Shown: positions 27,116 through 35,743 of the stretch, in pieces
Position numbering within the stretch: the stretch's first letter is position 1
Layout: the number at the start of each line of letters is the position of its first letter
From: Actinobaculum massiliense
Lineage (GTDB): Bacteria; Actinomycetota; Actinomycetes; Actinomycetales; Actinomycetaceae
Assembly: GCF_001457435.1 (NCBI RefSeq)
Contig: NZ_LN881717.1
Coordinates: forward strand, 1,435,339 to 1,499,338
Direction of reading: 5' to 3'
Length of the DNA: 64,000 bases
Program-made: the position numbers and the translations under genes
Notes under the pieces: generated by a model
The model's input: the letters and a program-made list of their open reading frames with translations, nothing else
Told to the model about the DNA's origin: nothing
The model's database searches: none

Positions 27116-27864
27116 CCGAAGGTGCGCGCGAAGTTACGTAGCACGCGATGCGAATGGGTGAGGTTCGCGGCGCGGATCACCGCGTAAATCTCGGCTTTGC
27201 GGGATAGATCCATATAGCCGCGGTCCGCGTAAAGCTCGAGCCGATAAATAATGGCGTCGGCATCAAGCTCGGGGTGGAACTGCGTGGCGTACATGCATTC
27301 CCCAGCGCGGAAAGCCTGCACCGGTGCCGCCTCGCCGGTGGCCAAAAGCTCCGCTCCCGGCGGGGTTTCGCGTAGCGCCTCGTGGTGGCCCACCAGGGCC
27401 GTGAACTCGCGCGGCAGACCCGCAAAAACAGGGTCGCGGCGCGCGGCGTCGGTAAGGGTAATCGTCACCGGCCCGGCGTCCTCCCCGTATGTTGTGTCGA
27501 CGACGCCGCCCAAATATGTGCCGATGGCGCCCACCCCGTAGCACAAGCCAAGGAACGGGATATCGCGGTGGAAGGCGAAATCCAGTAAACGCGCTAGCTC
27601 GGTCTCAACCGCGATCTGGAAATCATCCTTGACGGCGGCCCCGGCGTCGAAAGGACTCCCTCCTAGCAGTATCCCCTTGTGACCGGCGCTCAGGGCCTCC
27701 CAGTCAATGCCGGTGTTGCCGTGCAGCACTTCTTCATCTAAGCGGCACTCCGCTAATTGAGGGAGGGAGAGGCCGGCGATATGCGCAACGGACTGGCGCT
27801 CGCGGAAGGCCGCTTCGGTGCCGGGGCGTGTTTGCACCAGCAAAAAACTAGGACGGTGAGCCAA
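27112..27864 (-). CDS. Class I glutamine amidotransferase-like protein
   Basis: A 250-residue stand-alone GATase1 domain. The nucleophile Cys is in PFLGLCYGVGAIG, the His in ATQFHPELDADA, and the oxyanion region in KGILLGGSPF. Such proteins resemble the GMP-synthase amidotransferase domain but lack a synthetase half, so the ammonia acceptor is unknown. I chose the TTG at 27864 because GGGAGG stands five bases before it and the product then begins AHRPSFLLVQTRPG, as in homologues. The longer open frame to 28023 runs into the SMP-30 gene. Confidence 0.82.
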   Translation of the reverse strand: MAHRPSFLLVQTRPGTEAAFRERQSVAHIAGLSLPQLAECRLDEEVLHGNTGIDWEALSAGHKGILLGGSPFDAGAAVKDDFQIAVETELARLLDFAFHRDIPFLGLCYGVGAIGTYLGGVVDTTYGEDAGPVTITLTDAARRDPVFAGLPREFTALVGHHEALRETPPGAELLATGEAAPVQAFRAGECMYATQFHPELDADAIIYRLELYADRGYMDLSRKAEIYAVIRAANLTHSHRVLRNFARTFG

Positions 27865-27968
27865 GGTACCTCCCTCGGGCGCGGAAAATGCTAAAGCCCA
27901 CGCTATCGAAAACCGCGCGCTCGCGCAGGCAGGCCCACATCGGGCAACGCAATGCCTGGCGGCACGCT

Positions 27969-28826
27969 TTAGCCCGGGAAAGGCACGACGGGTTGCGCCG
28001 GCGTCGGCGAACGCATCCACCACACCGCCCCGGCCCCCTTGGAATCGTCGTTTTCGCGCGATACGGTCACAAAAACATCTCGCCCGTCCGCTCCGCCCAA
28101 GGTGACGGCGGTTGTTCCCGTCACCCCCGCTAGCTGGTATTCCTGCAGAACTTCCGCCTGCGGCGAGTAGACGCGAATCTTTCCGGCGCGGTTGAGGGCC
28201 ACCCAGATATTGCCCTCGCTATCGACGGTGAGCCCGTCGGGAGAAAAGCCATCGGCACCGTGGAACTGGCGGCGGTTGCAGAGGTTGCCGGCGGCATCGA
28301 CGTCGAAAATATCGGTGACGCGGGTGGTGGTGTCGTTGTAGTAAGCGCGCGAAAGGTCGGGCGAGAACGCGATGCCGTTTGAGGTGGTGACGGCGTCGAG
28401 CATCACCTGAGGTTCAAAGTCGGGAGACACGCGCCAGAGCTTTGCGGTCCCGACGGTCTCCTCATTGCGCTGGTAGGGCATTGATCCGGCGTAAACGTAT
28501 CCCCACGGGTCCACGGTGCCTTCGTTGAGGCGATAGGCAGGGGAGGTGAAGAGCTCAAGGCGTTGCTCGGGGGCCGCGAACGCGGAATCGGCCAGAGCCA
28601 GGCCCCGTTCGGTGGCAAGCAGGTAACCGCCGCCGGCACGCGGGCGCACAAAGGCGGCGATTCTCGCGCCGGTTTCTAGCCGCGAGACGCTACCGGAAGG
28701 ATCCATGGTGAGCAGATCCCCGGCGAGCATATCTACAAACCGTAGCCCGCCCCACTCCTCACTCCAGACCGGGCCCTCGGCATGGAAGGCAACCTGCGGG
28801 GTTATTTGCTCGAACTTTTCTGCCAT
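27969..28826 (-). CDS. SMP-30/gluconolactonase family protein
   Basis: A 285-residue six-bladed beta-propeller. The calcium/metal ligands typical of the family are visible: Glu in FHAEGPVW, Asn in TSNGIAFSPD and Asp in PDGLTVDSEGN. Family members hydrolyse sugar lactones such as gluconolactone, or act as luciferin-regenerating and diisopropyl-phosphatase-like esterases. It starts nine bases after the ABC ATPase gene in the same direction, so it is cotranscribed with the importer. A lactonase or esterase that opens an imported siderophore is an attractive but unproven role. Confidence 0.83.
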   Translation of the reverse strand: MAEKFEQITPQVAFHAEGPVWSEEWGGLRFVDMLAGDLLTMDPSGSVSRLETGARIAAFVRPRAGGGYLLATERGLALADSAFAAPEQRLELFTSPAYRLNEGTVDPWGYVYAGSMPYQRNEETVGTAKLWRVSPDFEPQVMLDAVTTSNGIAFSPDLSRAYYNDTTTRVTDIFDVDAAGNLCNRRQFHGADGFSPDGLTVDSEGNIWVALNRAGKIRVYSPQAEVLQEYQLAGVTGTTAVTLGGADGRDVFVTVSRENDDSKGAGAVWWMRSPTPAQPVVPFPG

Positions 28827-28835
28827 AGGCCCATG

Positions 28836-29630
28836 TTAGGCGCTGGGAACGATGAGCGGACCGCCGGTTACCGGATCCTCAATAACCAGGCAGTTCAATC
28901 CAAAAATCTCCGCGAGATTCGCGGCCGTAAAAACTTGCTCGGGTGTGCCCGTTATCGCCACCTCTCCGTCCTTCATGGCAATCACGTCGGTGGCGTAGCG
29001 GGCGGCCTGGTTGAGCTCGTGAAGTACCGCCACCATGGTGCGTCCCTGCTGGTTGAGGTCGCGAAAAAGGTTCATAAGTTCAATCTGGTTGGCAAGGTCC
29101 AAGAAGGTTGTGGGTTCGTCGAGGAGCATGATGGGGGTGTCTTGCGCGATAGCGGTGGCCACCCACACCCGCTGGCGCTGCCCGCCGGAAAGTTCATCGA
29201 CGAGGCGGTCGGCGAGCGTGGCGGTATCGGTAACTTCCATCGCGCGGTTGACCACCGCCTCATCTTCAGCGCTGGCCCGGGAAAGAAGGCCCTGGTGCGG
29301 ATAGCGCCCGCGCGCCACCAGCTCGCGTACGGTAATCCCCTCTGGAGAGATCGGGGATTGCGGCAGAAGGCCAATTTGCTGAGCTACCGCGCGGGTTTTC
29401 AAATGCGAGATGGAGGCGCCGTCGAGCAAAACAGCTCCGCGTCTCGGGGTAAGGAGCCGCGCCAGGCCGCGCAGAAGGGTGGATTTTCCGCACCCGTTCG
29501 CTCCCACAATCGCGGTGAACGAGCCGCCGCGGATTTCCACCTCCACGCCGCGAACCACGCAACGCTCCGCATAGCCCAACTCGAGCTGGTGGGCGCGAAG
29601 CCGCGCGGTGCTTGAGCTTTTATCGACCAC
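28836..29630 (-). CDS. Iron-siderophore type ABC transporter ATPase (FepC/FhuC family)
   Basis: A 264-residue ATPase with Walker A GANGCGKST at 43-51, the signature LSGGQRQR at 147-154, and Walker B IMLLDEPTTFLD at 167-178. The family powers import of ferric siderophores, haem or cobalamin. It overlaps the second permease gene by 11 bases. The substrate group is inferred from the FecCD-type permeases and the binding protein divergent from them. Confidence 0.9.
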   Translation of the reverse strand: MVDKSSSTARLRAHQLELGYAERCVVRGVEVEIRGGSFTAIVGANGCGKSTLLRGLARLLTPRRGAVLLDGASISHLKTRAVAQQIGLLPQSPISPEGITVRELVARGRYPHQGLLSRASAEDEAVVNRAMEVTDTATLADRLVDELSGGQRQRVWVATAIAQDTPIMLLDEPTTFLDLANQIELMNLFRDLNQQGRTMVAVLHELNQAARYATDVIAMKDGEVAITGTPEQVFTAANLAEIFGLNCLVIEDPVTGGPLIVPSA

Positions 29631-30612
29631 GCCGATGTCCTTCCCCTATGAGGTACCAAAGCAGGTAGAGCCCGCCGAAAATCACCGTGACCGCGCCGGC
29701 GGGAACGGGCTGAGCGGGCACGTGTTGGTCGATCATATCCGCGGCCAAAAGAATGATTGCGCCGGTGAGCGCGGAATGGAAAATGGGGATTCCGGCCCCG
29801 CGGGCGGTGCGCCGGGCAATCTGCGGAGCGGCCAGGGCCACGAAGGAGATAGGGCCGGCCGCCGCGGTGACCGCCGCGGTGAGCGCTACGCCCAGCCCAA
29901 GAATTCCCAGGCGCGTGGGTTCAACCCGCAGTCCGTGAGCGGCGGCGACGTCGTCGCCCAACTCTAGTTGCCGCAAGGGCCGTAGCGCCGCGCACAGCAG
30001 CGGGATGGACGCGGCGAGCAGGACCAGGGGGCTGGCCACATCTGACCAGCTGGCGAGGTTAATGCTTCCCGCGCCCCACATGGCCGCCCCGAGCGCCACT
30101 TCTTGGCGGGCACGCAAGAGTAGCCAGGTGTTGATCGAGGAAAGCATGGCGGTGGCGCCGATTCCCACCACAATAAGGCGGCTGCCGGCAATTCCGCCGC
30201 GATAAGAGAGGAGGTAAACACCGGCGGCGGTGGCGAAACCGCCCAGCAAGGCGCCCAGGGAATCGGAAAGGAAGGAGCCGGCGAGGATGGTGCGAGCGAG
30301 GATTACCCCGGTGTAGGACCCGGCGGAAAACCCGATAATGTCCGGCGAGCCCAGAGGGTTGCGGGTGATGGTTTGGAAAAGCGCGCCGGCGATTCCCAGC
30401 GCCGCGCCAAACACCAGAGATCCCACCACCCGTGGGGCGCGCCATTCGCGCACCACTTCTGCCGCAAAGCCGTCCGCCCCGAAGAATGAGCGCGCCACAT
30501 CCGCAAAACTAAGTTGCAGACTTCCCAAGGTCAGTGCCCACATGGCAAGCAAGCTGGCCGCCGCCGCGAGCGCGAGCGCGGAGGCGATGGTGCGCAAACG
30601 CCGCTGGCTCAT
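29620..30612 (-). CDS. FecCD family ABC transporter permease (second)
   Basis: A 330-residue permease beginning MSQRRLRTIASALALAAAAS, with eight to ten membrane helices and family segments GAALGIAGALFQTITRNPLGSPDIIGFSAG and LGDDVAAAHGL (read as regions). I chose the ATG at 30612, which forms an ATGA overlap with the first permease and has AAAGGAG eight bases upstream; the open frame to 30762 lies inside the upstream gene. Like its partner it probably forms half of the membrane channel. Confidence 0.9.
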   Translation of the reverse strand: MSQRRLRTIASALALAAAASLLAMWALTLGSLQLSFADVARSFFGADGFAAEVVREWRAPRVVGSLVFGAALGIAGALFQTITRNPLGSPDIIGFSAGSYTGVILARTILAGSFLSDSLGALLGGFATAAGVYLLSYRGGIAGSRLIVVGIGATAMLSSINTWLLLRARQEVALGAAMWGAGSINLASWSDVASPLVLLAASIPLLCAALRPLRQLELGDDVAAAHGLRVEPTRLGILGLGVALTAAVTAAAGPISFVALAAPQIARRTARGAGIPIFHSALTGAIILLAADMIDQHVPAQPVPAGAVTVIFGGLYLLWYLIGEGHRRGR

Positions 30613-31712
30613 GAAAGCGCTCCTTTCCGGCGCACGACGGCGATGAGGACCGGCGCGCCGACGAATGCCGCAACCACGCTCACCGGCATCTCCCCGCTGG
30701 GGAGAATAAATCGGCCCAAAATATCGGCGGTGAGGAGGATGATGGGGGCCCACAGCGCGCATAGGCCGAGTATCCAGCGTTGGTCTGGGCCAATCAGGTT
30801 ACGAATCAGATGCGGAGCCATTAGCCCAATAAAAGCAATGGGCCCGCAGATGGCCACCGCTCCTCCGGCCAGAAGCGTTACCGCCAGCGCGGCCCACAGC
30901 CGCACCGCGCCCACCTGAATTCCTAGGCCGCCGGCGGCGTCGTCGCCCAAAGCGATGCCGTTGAGCGGGCCGGAAATGAGCGCGGCGATTGCCACGCCCA
31001 CCGCGAGGAACGGGAGAGCCGCCAGCAGGGGCGCCCAGCCGCGACCTTCCAGAGTGCCGGCTTGCCACACGAGGGTTTCGTTGAAGGTACGCGGGTTAGC
31101 GAGGCGCAATGCGGTGGTGAAACCTTGCAGAACAGCGGAGAGGGCGACTCCGGTGAGGAGGGTGCGGACGGGGTCGGCGCGCCCGGCCCCGCGGGTGCCG
31201 ATAACAAGTACTAATCCGGTGGCGAGGGCCGCGCCCAGCATCGCCAGCCAGGTGTAATGCGAGGGGGTATGCCAGTTGAGGAGGCCAATGCCGAGCGTGA
31301 CGGCGAAGGCGGAGCCGGCGGAAATGCCGAGGATGCCGGGATCAGCGAGGGGATTGCGGGCAACGCCCTGCATCACCGCGCCGGCCATGCCCAGCGCGCA
31401 TCCCACCAGTAACCCGGCGGCGGTGCGCGGCAGGCGTGAATCGAGAACCGCGTGTGCATCTAGTTCACTTACGGGCCTGTCCAGCAGGGCATCCAGCACG
31501 GTATTTAGCGGTACCGAACGTGCTCCAATAGCAATAGACGCGCAAGTGATTATCGCCAAAGTTATTAAACCAATCAGTAACAATTGCCGCCTTTTACGAG
31601 CTACCGCGGGGTGTCGGGCGCGGGAGGCTGTGGCGGTGGTTGCGGCACGGGTTGCGGTGGGGCTTGCCGCGCGGTCCGAAGCGACGGGAGGAGCGATATG
31701 TGAGGAAGCCAT
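30609..31712 (-). CDS. FecCD family ABC transporter permease (first)
   Basis: A 367-residue permease with an unusual cytoplasmic N-terminus of about 45 Ala/Arg/Thr-rich residues. About nine membrane helices follow, with the family motif GCALGMAGAVMQGVARNPLADPGILGIS (as a region). It is the first gene of the permease-permease-ATPase-SMP-30 operon and is divergent from the lipoprotein gene. AAGGAGG lies upstream of the ATG, but at a rather long 12-base spacing. Confidence 0.9.
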   Translation of the reverse strand: MASSHIAPPVASDRAASPTATRAATTATASRARHPAVARKRRQLLLIGLITLAIITCASIAIGARSVPLNTVLDALLDRPVSELDAHAVLDSRLPRTAAGLLVGCALGMAGAVMQGVARNPLADPGILGISAGSAFAVTLGIGLLNWHTPSHYTWLAMLGAALATGLVLVIGTRGAGRADPVRTLLTGVALSAVLQGFTTALRLANPRTFNETLVWQAGTLEGRGWAPLLAALPFLAVGVAIAALISGPLNGIALGDDAAGGLGIQVGAVRLWAALAVTLLAGGAVAICGPIAFIGLMAPHLIRNLIGPDQRWILGLCALWAPIILLTADILGRFILPSGEMPVSVVAAFVGAPVLIAVVRRKGALS

Positions 31713-31742
31713 AATTGCTTCAATCCTCCTTGTTACAGCGAT

Positions 31743-31761
31743 TCCGGTACGGGTAACCTAA
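31743..31761. promoter_or_regulatory. Candidate DtxR/IdeR box before the permease operon
   Basis: Against the 19-base iron-box consensus TTAGGTTAGCCTAACCTAA I count about 13 matches, nearly all in the right half (GGGTAACCTAA). It is 31 bases from the permease start in the divergent region. Confidence 0.35.
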
Positions 31762-31815
31762 CCCTGGTCAGGGCGTGGGTGCAACCGCGCTCCGATCACA
31801 TTGTCACGCAATTAA

Positions 31816-31834
31816 TAAGGCAAGGTTTTATAAA
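31816..31834. promoter_or_regulatory. Candidate DtxR/IdeR box at the binding-protein start
   Basis: TAAGGCAAGGTTTTATAAA matches about 13 of 19 positions of the degenerate iron-box consensus (TWAGGTWAGSCTWACCTWA), best in the left half. It ends at the ATG, so a bound repressor would block the gene. Two half-good boxes on either side of the divergent region support iron control more than either alone. Confidence 0.4.
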
Positions 31835-32868
31835 TGAAGAAGCTACGTGCTCTTTCCGCCCTCCTCGCGGCGGTCGCACTGTCAGTAGCGGGTTGCTCGG
31901 GTAATGGCCAAGACGCGAAGACGTCCGCTCCGGCGCCCAGCGCTCAGGAAACCACCTCGGCCGCTGCCACCGCCGCCTACCCCGCCACCATCTCCACTAA
32001 GTTTGGAGACGTCACCGTCAAGGAGAAGCCCGAGCGCGTGGTGGCGCTCGGTTGGGGCGACGCCGAAGTCGCGCTCTCCCTCGGTGTGCAGCCGGTGGGT
32101 GCGGCTGACTGGATGGCGTTCACCTCCACCAACCCGGAGTCGAACGGCGTTGGCCCGTGGGTGAAGAACTCTTACGAGAAGGCGCCGGAGATTCTCGGCA
32201 CCATGGAACTGGACTACGAGCAGATCGCGGCGCTGCAGCCCGATCTGATCCTCGACGTGAAGAGCTCCGGTGATCAGGAGCGCTACGATCGCCTCTCCAA
32301 GATCGCTCCGACCATCGGCGTTCCCAGCGCTGATGCGGATAACTGGCTGACCACCACCGACGATCAGGTGACGATGATTGGCAAGGCGCTCGGTGAGCCC
32401 GAGGCCGCCCAGAAGCAGCTTGACGAAACCAAGGCGGCTTTCGCCGAGGTCACCAAGGCTCACCCGGAGTGGGACGGCAAGACCGTGACGGTCGCGACCC
32501 GTACCTCCGAAGGATGGGGCGCCTACATTGACGGCGACGCTCGCGTGGAGTTCATGAAGAACCTCGGCCTCACCCTCAACCCGAAGGTGAAGGAGCTGGC
32601 GGATACCTCCGCCAACGCGTTCTCGATTACCGTCTCGCCCGAGCAGCTCGATACTTTCGACGCGGACGTGATCGCGGCCTTCCCAATCTTCATCGATTCT
32701 GCGCAGATTACCGATGACGCCGGCTGGAAGGCCATTCCCGCGGTCTCCGCAGGCCATGCCTTCGTGGTCGACGGTGATCTGGCTTCGGCCTTCTCCTTGG
32801 GCACGCCGGAAGCCACCCAGTACGCGATTGACAAGATCGCGCCGATGGTGGAAAGCGCGCTGAAGTAA
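31834..32868 (+). CDS. Iron-siderophore ABC transporter substrate-binding lipoprotein
   Basis: A 344-residue secreted lipoprotein of the periplasmic-binding-protein type III (FepB/FhuD) family. It has a lipobox LSVAGC with the acylated Cys at 21, a Ser/Ala/Thr-rich spacer, then the two-lobed domain starting near PATISTKFGDVTVKEKPERVV. Typical segments are ERVVALGWGDAEVALSLG and IAALQPDLILDVK. It delivers the ligand to the permeases encoded divergently. The ligand is inferred; the pocket residues do not tell siderophore from haem. Confidence 0.91.
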   Translation: MKKLRALSALLAAVALSVAGCSGNGQDAKTSAPAPSAQETTSAAATAAYPATISTKFGDVTVKEKPERVVALGWGDAEVALSLGVQPVGAADWMAFTSTNPESNGVGPWVKNSYEKAPEILGTMELDYEQIAALQPDLILDVKSSGDQERYDRLSKIAPTIGVPSADADNWLTTTDDQVTMIGKALGEPEAAQKQLDETKAAFAEVTKAHPEWDGKTVTVATRTSEGWGAYIDGDARVEFMKNLGLTLNPKVKELADTSANAFSITVSPEQLDTFDADVIAAFPIFIDSAQITDDAGWKAIPAVSAGHAFVVDGDLASAFSLGTPEATQYAIDKIAPMVESALK

Positions 32869-32892
32869 GCATGAGGGCTTAGCCCGCGCCTG

Positions 32893-32940
32893 AAAAACAG
32901 CATCCCGGCCGTAGCGATTACGGCCGGGATGCTGTTTTTT
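32893..32940. terminator. Rho-independent terminator after the binding-protein gene
   Basis: A perfect stem of about 21 bp with loop GCGAT. It is flanked by an A-run and a T-run, so it works for both the lipoprotein gene and the convergent lactate permease gene. Confidence 0.93.
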
Positions 32941-33015
32941 GCTCGCTTAGTTGCGCGCGCCTAGAGCGGCAAGCGCCGGGCGCTTGTGGCAAGCTAAGCG
33001 CGCCAAGCTGCGCGC

Positions 33016-34686
33016 TTAGCTAACGACCAGGAAGCTCAAGCATCCGCTGGAGGCTAGGACGGTAATCACGGCCAGGCTGACCACGAGGATTCCTGACCAC
33101 ACGGCGCCCTTGCGCAAAAGCTCAGGCTCGGACCCCGGCGTCTTAATGGCGCCGGCGGCAATCGCCAGATTCTGCGGGGAAACAATCTTGCCAATGCCCC
33201 CGCCCACTTCGTTCACGCTCAAGAGCAGATGCGGATCAATGCCGGCATTCGTTGCCGCGGTTGCCTGCAAATTGCCGAAGAGCGCGGCGGTGGAGGTGGC
33301 CGATCCGGTAACCGCGGTACCGATCCAGCCGAGGAAGGGCGAGAGGAAGGCGAAGGCGGCGCCGGTGGCGGCTAGCGCCTGGCCAATGGCCAGGGTTTGC
33401 CCGGAGAAATTCATTACGTAGGCCAGGCCCATAATCATGGCGATCGTCAGAATCGTGACCTTGAGGCTCGAGATGGTGCTCCCCAACGTGGCTATGCCCC
33501 GCCCGAAGCTGTACTCGAAGCGCCCGCCGGAGCTATTCAGGCCGTACACCGCGCTCACAATAAGGCCGGTGAGGAGCAACATGGTGCCGGGCGAGGAAGC
33601 CCAATTGAGGTTGAAAATCGTGGAGGTGGCAACATTGCCCTGTGCGTCCAGCAGATTTCCGTGCAGACCGGGCCAACCAAAGGAGGTATCGAAACGCGCC
33701 AGAATCTCGGCGCTTCCGTTTTCGGTGGGCACCTTAATGAGTTTGGCTGCGGAAAGAATTACGACTACCAGCAAATAAGGGAGCAGACCGAGCACGGCCC
33801 GCCCGCCCGGCACCTTTTCCTTGGCGGGAGCCGAGGCTTGGTCGTCCGGCGTCGTCGGCTGCCACACGCGCAACACCGCGATGACCGCGGCGAGGGAAAG
33901 AAGTGAGGCGAGGACGGCGGTGAGTTCGTAGGAAATGAAGTTCGAGGTCACCACGTGGCCCACGGACATTCCCGCCCCGGCGGCCAGGGCGACCGGCCAC
34001 ACCTGCTTGAGGCCGCGCGCACCGTCGATAATGGCGAGCACGAAGAAGGGCACGAAGAAAATGAGCAAGGGGGCGATGCGGCCCATGGTGGCGCCGACGG
34101 CGTCGGCGGGGACGTTGCCGCCCAGGCGGGCGACGGTGGTCACCGGGATTGCCATCGCGCCGAAGCCCACGTTCAGGGCGTTGCCGACCATCACCGCCAG
34201 CGCGGCGCGGATGGGTGGTACGTCGAGGGCAATCAGCATGGCGCAGGCGATTGCGACCGGTGCGCCGAATCCGGCCAGGCCCTCGAGCAGGCCGCAGAAG
34301 GCGTAGCCCAGGAGCAGGGCCTGGACGCGCTTATCGCCGCGCCCGACGGCGGAGAAAATTGCCTGGACGTCCGCCGCGCGGCCCGACGATTCGGTCAGGT
34401 TGTAGAGCCAGACCGCCATAATCACGATATATAGAATCGGGAAAAGGCCAAATGCCATGCCCTGCAATGCCGAGAGGCCGGCGAGCGTGGCCGGCATACG
34501 GAAACCGAAAACGGCCACCAGTAGCGCGGCGATGAGAGAAATTATTGAGCACCAATGCGTGGGAACTTTGAAGGCTCCGAGGAGCACAAAAAAGAGCAAC
34601 AGCGGAATGAACGCAATGAGCGCGGAAAATACGATGCTCCCGCCGACCGCGGTCGGATCCGGGGCGAAGGTCTGCGTAAGTATCAC
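33016..34686 (-). CDS. lldP: L-lactate permease family transporter
   Basis: A 556-residue membrane protein with about fourteen helices. LctP/LldP family segments include GFGAPVAIACAMLIALDV, VGNALNVGFGAMAIPV and the C-terminal SVNEVGGGIGKIVSPQNLAIA. It imports lactate (or glycolate) with protons. No lactate dehydrogenase genes are adjacent. The GTG at 34686 has no Shine-Dalgarno; TAGATT on the minus strand (34693-34698) ends six bases before it, consistent with a leaderless message. Confidence 0.92.
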   Translation of the reverse strand: MILTQTFAPDPTAVGGSIVFSALIAFIPLLLFFVLLGAFKVPTHWCSIISLIAALLVAVFGFRMPATLAGLSALQGMAFGLFPILYIVIMAVWLYNLTESSGRAADVQAIFSAVGRGDKRVQALLLGYAFCGLLEGLAGFGAPVAIACAMLIALDVPPIRAALAVMVGNALNVGFGAMAIPVTTVARLGGNVPADAVGATMGRIAPLLIFFVPFFVLAIIDGARGLKQVWPVALAAGAGMSVGHVVTSNFISYELTAVLASLLSLAAVIAVLRVWQPTTPDDQASAPAKEKVPGGRAVLGLLPYLLVVVILSAAKLIKVPTENGSAEILARFDTSFGWPGLHGNLLDAQGNVATSTIFNLNWASSPGTMLLLTGLIVSAVYGLNSSGGRFEYSFGRGIATLGSTISSLKVTILTIAMIMGLAYVMNFSGQTLAIGQALAATGAAFAFLSPFLGWIGTAVTGSATSTAALFGNLQATAATNAGIDPHLLLSVNEVGGGIGKIVSPQNLAIAAGAIKTPGSEPELLRKGAVWSGILVVSLAVITVLASSGCLSFLVVS

Positions 34687-34747
34687 CGCTCGAATCTACC
34701 CTGGTTGAAGAATGCTTAGGGTGGTTTCCGGGGATAAGGGTGGCGCG

Positions 34748-35743
34748 ATGAACGACGGCGGAGCGCCGGGCGGCTTTGCTCCAGTGCCGCGGCTGTGGAG
34801 CAAAGAAACCGCGGCCGCCGTCGCCAAAGACTCCGAGCTGTACATTCCCGGCCCCGGGCGGGAAAGCTTTGCCAGCCAAAGCGAATATTTCGCCGATATG
34901 CGCCGCCGCTACGACCGCCGCCATGAATGGTGGAATGAGGGCGGGCCGGTCATGGCAAGCGTGTCGCAAGCGAAGATTCCGACCCGCCACGGGCAGGTGC
35001 CGGTGCGTATCTATCGCCCGGCTAGGTGCGGCAAGGCGGTGATTTTCTATATGCACGGGGGCGGTTGGTGCGTGGGCTCAAGCGATTCGCATGATCGTCT
35101 CCTTCGCGAGCTCGCCGCGGCGTGCGAATCGACGGTGGTGTCGATTGAGTACACCCTGGCGCCGGAGGCGAAATATCCGCGCCCCTTCGAAGAATGCGCG
35201 GACGTGGTGGGCTATATGCTCAGCGATAATTCCGCGCGTTTTAGCGTGGCGGCTTTGGCTGGTGACTCATGCGGGGCCACTCTAGCTCTGGGTGTTTACT
35301 GTCTTTTACGCGAGGCGGGGCCGGAGTCTTTGGTGCGCCGAGTGCGCTCTTTGCATTTGTACTACGGCGCCTTTGGGCTACGCGATTCTTACTCGGCGCG
35401 AATGTACGGGGGTTGGTGGGACGGTATGAGCCTGGCCGACCAAGAAAAATATCGCGGATTCTTCGTACGCGACGCGGCCGACCTGCGCGCGCCCTACCTG
35501 GATCTGCTCGGCCAGCAAGAGTTCTCCGCGGATTTCCCGCCCTGCTATATCGCGGCGGCCGAATTCGATCCTCTCCTCGACGATTCGCGCCTTCTCGCGG
35601 CCGCGCTCGCGGACGCGCATGCGCCGCATCGCTTGCGTATTTTCCCCGGTACGATCCATGCTTTCATGCAACGTCTGCGCCTGGTGGGCGCCGCCCGAGA
35701 CGCGGTGCGCGAATCGGCCGAATGGTTCCAGCGCTACCTTTAA
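34748..35743 (+). CDS. Alpha/beta hydrolase of the hormone-sensitive lipase (acetyl-esterase) group
   Basis: A 331-residue esterase. It shows the oxyanion motif HGGGW, the nucleophile Ser in AGDSCGATLAL, the acid in AAEFDPLLDDS and the His in PGTIHAFMQ. These mark the HSL-type family IV esterases. The ATG at 34748 follows AAGGG by seven bases; an ATG at 34712, nine bases after TACCCT, is an alternative. The gene is divergent from lldP, and its stop overlaps that of mutY by four bases. Substrate unknown. Confidence 0.87.
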   Translation: MNDGGAPGGFAPVPRLWSKETAAAVAKDSELYIPGPGRESFASQSEYFADMRRRYDRRHEWWNEGGPVMASVSQAKIPTRHGQVPVRIYRPARCGKAVIFYMHGGGWCVGSSDSHDRLLRELAAACESTVVSIEYTLAPEAKYPRPFEECADVVGYMLSDNSARFSVAALAGDSCGATLALGVYCLLREAGPESLVRRVRSLHLYYGAFGLRDSYSARMYGGWWDGMSLADQEKYRGFFVRDAADLRAPYLDLLGQQEFSADFPPCYIAAAEFDPLLDDSRLLAAALADAHAPHRLRIFPGTIHAFMQRLRLVGAARDAVRESAEWFQRYL

